From assembly GCA_950295325.1 (NCBI GenBank), contig OX485803.1, positions 18,476,001 through 18,540,000 of the forward strand: DNA of 64,000 nucleotides. The letters are read 5' to 3'. The notes below the pieces were generated by a model. That model was not told the DNA's origin and searched no databases. It worked only from the letters and a program-made list of their open reading frames with translations. Position numbers and translations under genes: made by a program. The stretch is from Polytrichum commune (lineage: Eukaryota > Streptophyta > Polytrichopsida > Polytrichales > Polytrichaceae). Shown here piece by piece: positions 57,701-64,000 of the stretch; position 1 is the first letter of the stretch, and each line of letters starts with the position of its first letter.

Positions 57701-60700
57701 AAGGTTTTCCATACGACCAGCAAGTGCTGCAAACCTATTCCCATTGTTTTGTTCTATCAGTAAACATAGAGATACACTACACTGGAGTAAATTTAGTGTG
57801 ATAATCAAGTGTGAAGAAATGCTCTCCACATTAAATAGTAAACAATGATAAATAGAAAGCTATCATTGAAATAGGAAATATGAGTTTCATAGACATGGCT
57901 AAAGACCCAGAAAGTTTTACCTGGGAATGTAAGACAGCACACCCATTTGTTTTACATTGCGGTCATGCTTCTCAATCTGAAGGTTTGCTTCATCCACAAA
58001 CTGTGACAGCCAAACATGAACACATGACTACAGCAGCTTGGGACATCCTCATCACAGCAGACTTGAGAACAATCTCCAACTTCACATTGGGTGCTAATTT
58101 GTTACATGGTGTTAGAGGACTCAAGGTGCATTTACAAACAACCATGGTATCAGTGATTGATGGTTGTAGTTTACTTTCTTTGCTTCTATTTTTGAGGGAT
58201 AAGGAGGGATAAGGTGCACTCATGACAATGACAACCACAACCACAACTACTCTACCATGCCCAACTACAATACAGGGTTTAGATGGGAGTATTTGCGATG
58301 GTTGTAGTTTACTTTCTTCAGTTCTATTTTGTTTGTAGTCACTATGCGGCACCGGGAGAGAACTTCAAGGCCCAAGCATGGGACAACATTTGTAGGAGGC
58401 AATTACTCTTGGACAAACTTTCCACTAGAATTCATTTATTGTTTGTCTCCAGATTACACGGACTGGACCAATAGGACGGAAAATCATGAAGGCCAAATCC
58501 ACTCTCCAACTACAAGGGCAGTTGCGTGTAGAACAAAAAAACTTGTAATAGTTGTGGTTGAAAGTGGGCCCAAACAACCACCATAACCAAATGAGTAGAT
58601 CTGTGTAAACACAGCTTCAAAAGAATGTCAGATAAACACATTGCACACATACCCGATTAAATTGAAGACTGATCCGGGACTGAAGGTCAGCAAGCAATCG
58701 CCTCACAAAGCCAGCCGCATCAGCTTTCTGCCCAGAAAGATAACGTTCCGTGACGCCTTGCATAGAGATGCATCGAAGTGGATCAATTTTATAAGCCCAA
58801 TCCACCACTGCATAGAAATCTTCCTGGATACCATCCAATAGCTCTTGAAGAGACTGGTTTAAGGATTCCAATTCTGCAGGATTCTGCTCATCTGCATGAA
58901 TAAGAACATGACTTAGACATTACTGCACTAACATCTAAGACAAATATACATCTAAATGTACACAGAGATAATTGCAAGTAACAAGAGCTTACTTGTCTTC
59001 ACGTCAGTACCATCCATGTCCATGGCACTTATGTCATCATCTTCGTCCTTTTCATCGTCATCACCAGCTCCATGAGGATTCAGTGGTAGCACCTCAAAAC
59101 ACATGAAGGAAGCAAAGAAAGAACTCTGCCAAAATATAGAATAACCCACTATCCCTGAGTTGAGCAATCCATTGACTGCAACGTATTCAACTAAAGTAAT
59201 ATTTTGCACATGATAAATGTGGGGCCAACCAAACTTTGCAACAGAGGAAACACACGATGCAGAACCATCCATATATCTCGTTACAAAGAGTAATCATATC
59301 ATGGCAAGTGTATGCTCTGTGAAGAATACTAAATAAGCTGGAGAGAAATTGCAACAAAAGGCAAACCTCCTCAGAAAACCTAGAAAGCTCTTGGGAAGGT
59401 AGCTGAGTGATAGTGTGATAATGCACCTCATCCACAAGAAGAGGAATAAATATGCGAAGCATCTTAGCATAGGCATCAGATACAGTTGAAGTGTCCGCTC
59501 CTCCTGCACCTTGTGCTGCTCCACCTTGAGTACTGTCCAACCATGCCCCTGTGCTTCTTGATACTTTGGTGCTTGCTCTAAGCTCATTTGCAAATTCCCG
59601 CGCCTGGTGAGCACCAGAAGGTTCCACATTGATTAGCTTTTGAGGAACTCAAGACATTTCAAAACTACTTGTGCAAGGGATAGAGACATAAAGACCTAAT
59701 AACAGGCAACAACCTGAATGCAGGACTGCAAACAATAGACATTATATCTCCACAAGCAAGGCAAAGCTGTAAAAAACACTGAAAGACCCACCTCGCGTCG
59801 CAGCAGAAGGTTGAGGGAATGACAATAGGCCTTCCGCAAGGGCCCAAGGGAGCTTTTATCTAGCGTCTGGGTACACACATAGTAAAAAAGTAAGCAGAAA
59901 GAGCTTTCAATCGTCATTAGAACCTCAGGTTCTCAAAGTCCAGAAAGTTTATTAGGACACAGTGTCCAACTACAAAAAAGATAGGAATAAAATTCATGAA
60001 ACCAAATACAACTGTGGGTCAAGGTTAGGAGCACAATGATTTATGTCATTGAAGAACAGTGGTACCTTCAGATGTTGCAACATCCGTGCATAGGTTCGAC
60101 ATTTGTACCTCAGATCAGCATGATCTGGTCGTTTTAGTTGTCCCCTCTGCAATGCTCACATATGGTCCACTGTCAGTAACACCAAAGGGTGTGTTCCCTA
60201 CAAGAGCTCGCACTACTAGCATAGAAAGGAATTTGCATTTTTGTTCCAATTCATAAACAAGTCTTCATAAGTATGGGAATGAAATCAAAGTACATACCTG
60301 TGAGAAGTAAGTCTTGTCACTGATCATAAAATCTACCAAACTTGAGAAATACTTCCTCAGGAAGTCAGATGCTCGACGTACAAAAGTGGCTTTCAGTTTT
60401 TCAAGCTCTAAGCGCTTGTCCTTGACCTACATAGCATAACAGATTCATTAGTTACAATAAGACTCCCTTATGCCAGCGTCAACAGCTGTACTCTTGATGT
60501 TGTTGCAAGCCCTAAATTAGTGGGGTGCACCATTCCATTTGATAGACGTCTAGAAAGCTCCTAGGTTTATTTGAGGTCTAGGAAATCCAGGAGTTTTTTT
60601 TTTAAATTAGGTTATTTAAACCCAATAACAGATTAAGAATCAGCTCGAAAGAATAGAAGCTTACTGCTCGCATGTTTGCATAGTTGGCATCCAAAAAAGG

Positions 60701-63700
60701 GGCATCAAGACTACGTAGTGCAGACGCCAGCCAATCACAAGCTTCTATATTTTGAGGCATACGGGCCTCCTCAAAAGTTCCACCTTGCAAAACCGCAGCA
60801 TACTGCCACAACATCCATGCAGGGAGATGAGTGTCTGGAATCTTAAGACTTCTTCAGCATAGGCTTAAGTGACTGTATCCTCAAAATGGAGGGGCAAGTG
60901 GTAGCATTCACATGACAATGAAAGTGATAACACCAGGGCAGACTAGAGTATACAAACATACATACTGAACACAGGAAATATATCTTATTGATTGGTATGA
61001 GGTCTTTACCAAGCACACAGTCCCGTAAACAAAAACACAAGTTCAAGAAAAAGTCTATGCACACCTCAGGGGGGATACGTAATCTCTCCAACAGTGTATT
61101 GAGTTCCTCCACTAAAGCTGCATTATTCTGGGCCTGCATTTCCAGCTTGTTGTTTCGTGCTTCTATCTGCCATGTTTAGACACCCAGCACAAAATCACAA
61201 AATCACAAAATGTTCATACAACATGAGGTAGCAGACCAGAATGACTGGTGAAATTCAGCATCCAAGTACAACAGTATTTCCAGAAATGCTTTTGTCAATA
61301 GCCATACCGACTCAATATCCTCTCGCATGTGACGCAATTTCACATTGAAAATGCCCAGCCACTCATCCATGTCCTCAACACTTCCTTGGGCAGCGTCTAG
61401 CTGTTGTAAAACCTGCACTCACATCTTTAAGATCATTTTCACAGATCTTGTAGAACCTTTGACCACTCTCAAAAATCCCACCCCAAGAATGGCTACCAAA
61501 TGTTTGATTGTAGATCCCAGACATACTACAAGACAGAGAACTGTAGCTCTTAACAACCATATTTGGAAGACATAAAAGCACAAATATTTTCACACAAAAC
61601 AGCAGAACACACCAAACCAAGTCAGCAAGTCACACACATGAACCTCTAACACTAAACCATGAAGCTACTGAGCATATAGGACATGCACTGAACAAACCTC
61701 CTCCACCAAAGGCTCGCTCTCTAAAATAGCATGCACGTTTGCAGCTTCTAATGCAGTGAGTTCTCGTTTCAACCGCTCTGAGAAAGCTTCTGCTTCATCT
61801 ATGCCAAGAACATATCTGTAGAGAAAATGCAGCAGATATAAACTCAAATCAGAGATGTTGAGCAGAATGGTTGACATATTCACTTAAGAAAACATGTCAC
61901 ATTGTAAACAGAAGAGGACACTTATGATATTAATAAGAAGCCATAAACTTCAAAACAATATAACATGGAAGGTATATGTTGCAACATAGCAAGTGTACTC
62001 ATAGTTGTTTTTTAGGAAAATTGCTATGTTGCACACAAAACTTCTGCCAGAGTCATGGATAACAATTTTGCTATATGCTAAAGAGGAGCCAATGAAGCAT
62101 ACGAGCCAAGTAGTGCCTCCATATCCTCTTCTTCAGCTTTTGAAACTAGCTCTCTTTCCACACTGACTTTTTCATCTTTTTCCACTCCAGCATCAACAGA
62201 ATCCCGTTGAACTGGTCCTCCAATTGGGAGAGATTTAGCATGTGCCTGTCAATCCATCAGCCCATATACACATCACAAACTAACATATACTATCATGTCC
62301 TTGGAAGTATTGGGCAAACACCAAAGATTGAAAACTTAACTTGAATGATATCTGCATAGGATTACAATATTAAATACCTGAGCCCAGAGCGCCATTTCCA
62401 CCACATCCATGCCAATGATCTTTGGCAAACGGCCCAGGTTCTCTTTGCAAAGTTTCAATATACAGGTCAAGAGCCGGTTTCTGCAGCCCCACAATTTTCC
62501 ACAAGCTGACAGTCAATGAGGTTGAGGGCCTATACAAAATCACATGTTTGTAAGGTGTTTAAATTTTTGCAAATTGAAAATGTTCTGCCACTAAGCTAAT
62601 GACAAACAGAAATGGTCCACTTGGATAATTCCAAAAGCCCACAGCATCAAGAACTGGTGGAAATAGAAAGAAATTGTCACACAAAAGCAACTTACAAATG
62701 CCTGTACAACAAGCTATGGCAACCTTTACTGCAATTCTACTAAATGCTGAATATTTGCATGACTTTTAGGAAGTTTTGGTTTACTGCAAACTGCAATTTA
62801 AGTATAGCTAAGGATCATTTTATTAGGATCAACACCAAAGAAATCTCAAAATCAAGCCATCCTCTCAGTTAGAAGCGGGAGATTGGACCCAAGGAAAGTA
62901 CATTGGCATCCAAGTACAAAGTGCTTCAAAATGAAGTGGCACTTATGTGGCACCATTTTCTTAATGTGTATGTCGGTCCCAACTCAAGAAATGAGTTTGG
63001 TTTCCATGGTTGGGTCCAAAGGTAGTGTTCATTTCAGAGATTTTTAAGACGCGGAATTGGTTGGTCTTCCACAATGATGATACCACCCTAAGCCACATTC
63101 ACAGTATTCACATTTAGGACACCACAGGAGGAAATGGAATGAAAACCAAACGAGCTTGCCTGTCATCAAGAGTGCGCAAAGTCCACTGAGGAGGAGCAAC
63201 CCGTTGATTCTTCAAGTTATCAAAGCCCTGCAGCAAAAGCAAAATCTAAGTTTCTCGCAACCACTAAATCATTGTGTGTACTGTATGTTTACCATTCAAG
63301 AAACTTCCAGATCTCTCTTGACATTTGTCAACCAACAAGTAAAAGTTCCAAAATTAGAACTTTGAAAACTACATGACAAAAATCATGATCTATCTGCCAC
63401 TTGACCAACCCCTAAGCTGTCCAGTATACATCTCCCTAAATGACATATCCACAACATTGGCCACATATCACTAGGTCCACTGTATCAGACATTGCGGTAA
63501 ACTGTGCTGAGATGTGCACATGAGGGCTTGAACTGTGGAATCTGTGGCCAATAAGTGCCTGTAATGCCTAGTCCTAGATAAACAGAATTTGGGGGTTTTC
63601 AACAGCGGCACACCAATTTGGTTTGTAGAACTCTGTTACCTAGCTGAAATTTAAGTCTCAAATAACATGTCTTCAAATTCCTCATTATCTCCTTATGAGG

Positions 63701-64000
63701 GCCAAAATTTGGATTGTGGCACGGTTCAACCAGTTAAATCTTTTGGTAAGGAAGTGCTCATATTCTCTCAGATTGTTCACCATGGTCCCCTTCATTGAGC
63801 ATTTGGATAAATCGATACAGTCTAGATATGATAGACACCCAAAATGATAGTGACCTGAATTGATGTCCCATTGACTTATTGGAAACATTTCATTGTTAGA
63901 GACTTGCAAACGCTTAGAAGCTTATAGGATCGTATGAAAACAGCAACAGTATAGATGTGAAATAAATATCAGTATCAACAGGTCCACTTCACAAAATTGC
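54786..64000 (-). CDS. SEC3: exocyst complex subunit SEC3, partial (N-terminus outside)
   Basis: SEC3 helps the exocyst tether secretory vesicles at the plasma membrane. About 20 small exons are visible from right to left: near 63229-63163 ([18 protein letters not shown]), 62482-62379, 62247-62105, 61818-61697, 61410-61310, 61169-61063 ([17 protein letters not shown]), 60803-60663, 60430-60298, 60149-60064, 59869-59790, 59610-59367, 59095-58993 (acidic), 58890-58655 ([20 protein letters not shown]), 58000-57925, 57737-57656, 57399-57302 ([13 protein letters not shown]), 57130-57020, 56336-56200 ([19 protein letters not shown]), 55908-55837 and 54905-54786 ([17 protein letters not shown]; stop at 54786). 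The coiled-coil and C-terminal helical-bundle regions match plant SEC3. The lipid-binding N-terminal domain is not in the window. Exon edges are approximate; no frameshift was seen. Confidence 0.93.
58159..58332. repeat. direct repeat in a SEC3 intron
   Basis: GATGGTTGTAGTTTACTTTC followed by TT..TTCTATTTT occurs at 58159-58193 and again at 58297-58331, 138 bp apart, with CAACCACAAC-type complementary sequence between. It is intronic, perhaps a relic of a small transposon. Confidence 0.5.

Noticed and set aside
57880-58586. ORFs in SEC3 introns, up to 120 codons
   Set aside because: They lie between well-supported exons and show no family resemblance.

Overview
This is nuclear DNA of a land plant, read mostly on the minus strand. 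The host genes have many small exons with GT/AG borders and are of plant type: a mitochondrial carrier, an SNX1-type sorting nexin, an apoplastic GH28 polygalacturonase and the exocyst subunit SEC3. Between and inside them lies a dense, nested set of transposons. Tc1-like and pogo/Tigger-like elements next to hAT, PIF/Harbinger and Ty3/gypsy elements, with AT-rich spacers, would suit a repeat-rich non-seed plant (fern, lycophyte or bryophyte). That taxonomic guess is weak.

Layout. 0.4-3.3 kb: four exons of a mitochondrial carrier gene (minus, 3' end outside the window). 4484-9287: a complete but dead hAT element with 17-bp TIRs and a perfect 8-bp target duplication. 10678-14328: SNX1-like gene (minus). 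14.6-15.5 kb: a repeat cluster with a MITE and a foldback. 16393-18839: a Tigger-like element with intact TIRs, a TA target site and a transposase split by one frameshift. 20081-37332: a Tc1-like element broken by a 15.8-kb insertion. 41524-42966: a PIF/Harbinger element. 44762-51567: a polygalacturonase gene with eight exons and consistent phases, predicted 488 aa. 54786-64000: about 20 exons of SEC3 (minus, 5' end outside the window).

The most interesting object is the insertion at 21326-37131. It is a Ty3/gypsy-type retroelement (CCHC gag, DSGA protease, YxDD reverse transcriptase, RNase H, DDE integrase). Between protease and reverse transcriptase it carries a canonical cytosine-5 DNA methyltransferase domain, and its integrase polyprotein ends in a PHD finger. 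It therefore appears to encode both a writer and a probable reader of chromatin state. Its repeats are arranged unusually. The left end carries only the 3' part of the LTR (A). A whole LTR (B+A) follows the polypurine tract. A 5.5-kb segment comes next, holding a broken reading frame, a hairpin satellite and telomere-like repeats. The right end carries only the first 105 bp of the LTR (B). Tc1 coding sequence resumes directly on the far side. This A-internal-BA-X-B order is what a circular intermediate opened inside one LTR, or a split-direct-repeat element, would give.

Most elements are inactive. Many in-frame stops stand where CGA, CAG or CAA would be expected, a pattern that fits deamination of methylated cytosine. 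All functional statements come from reading the sequence and family knowledge; no database search was run.
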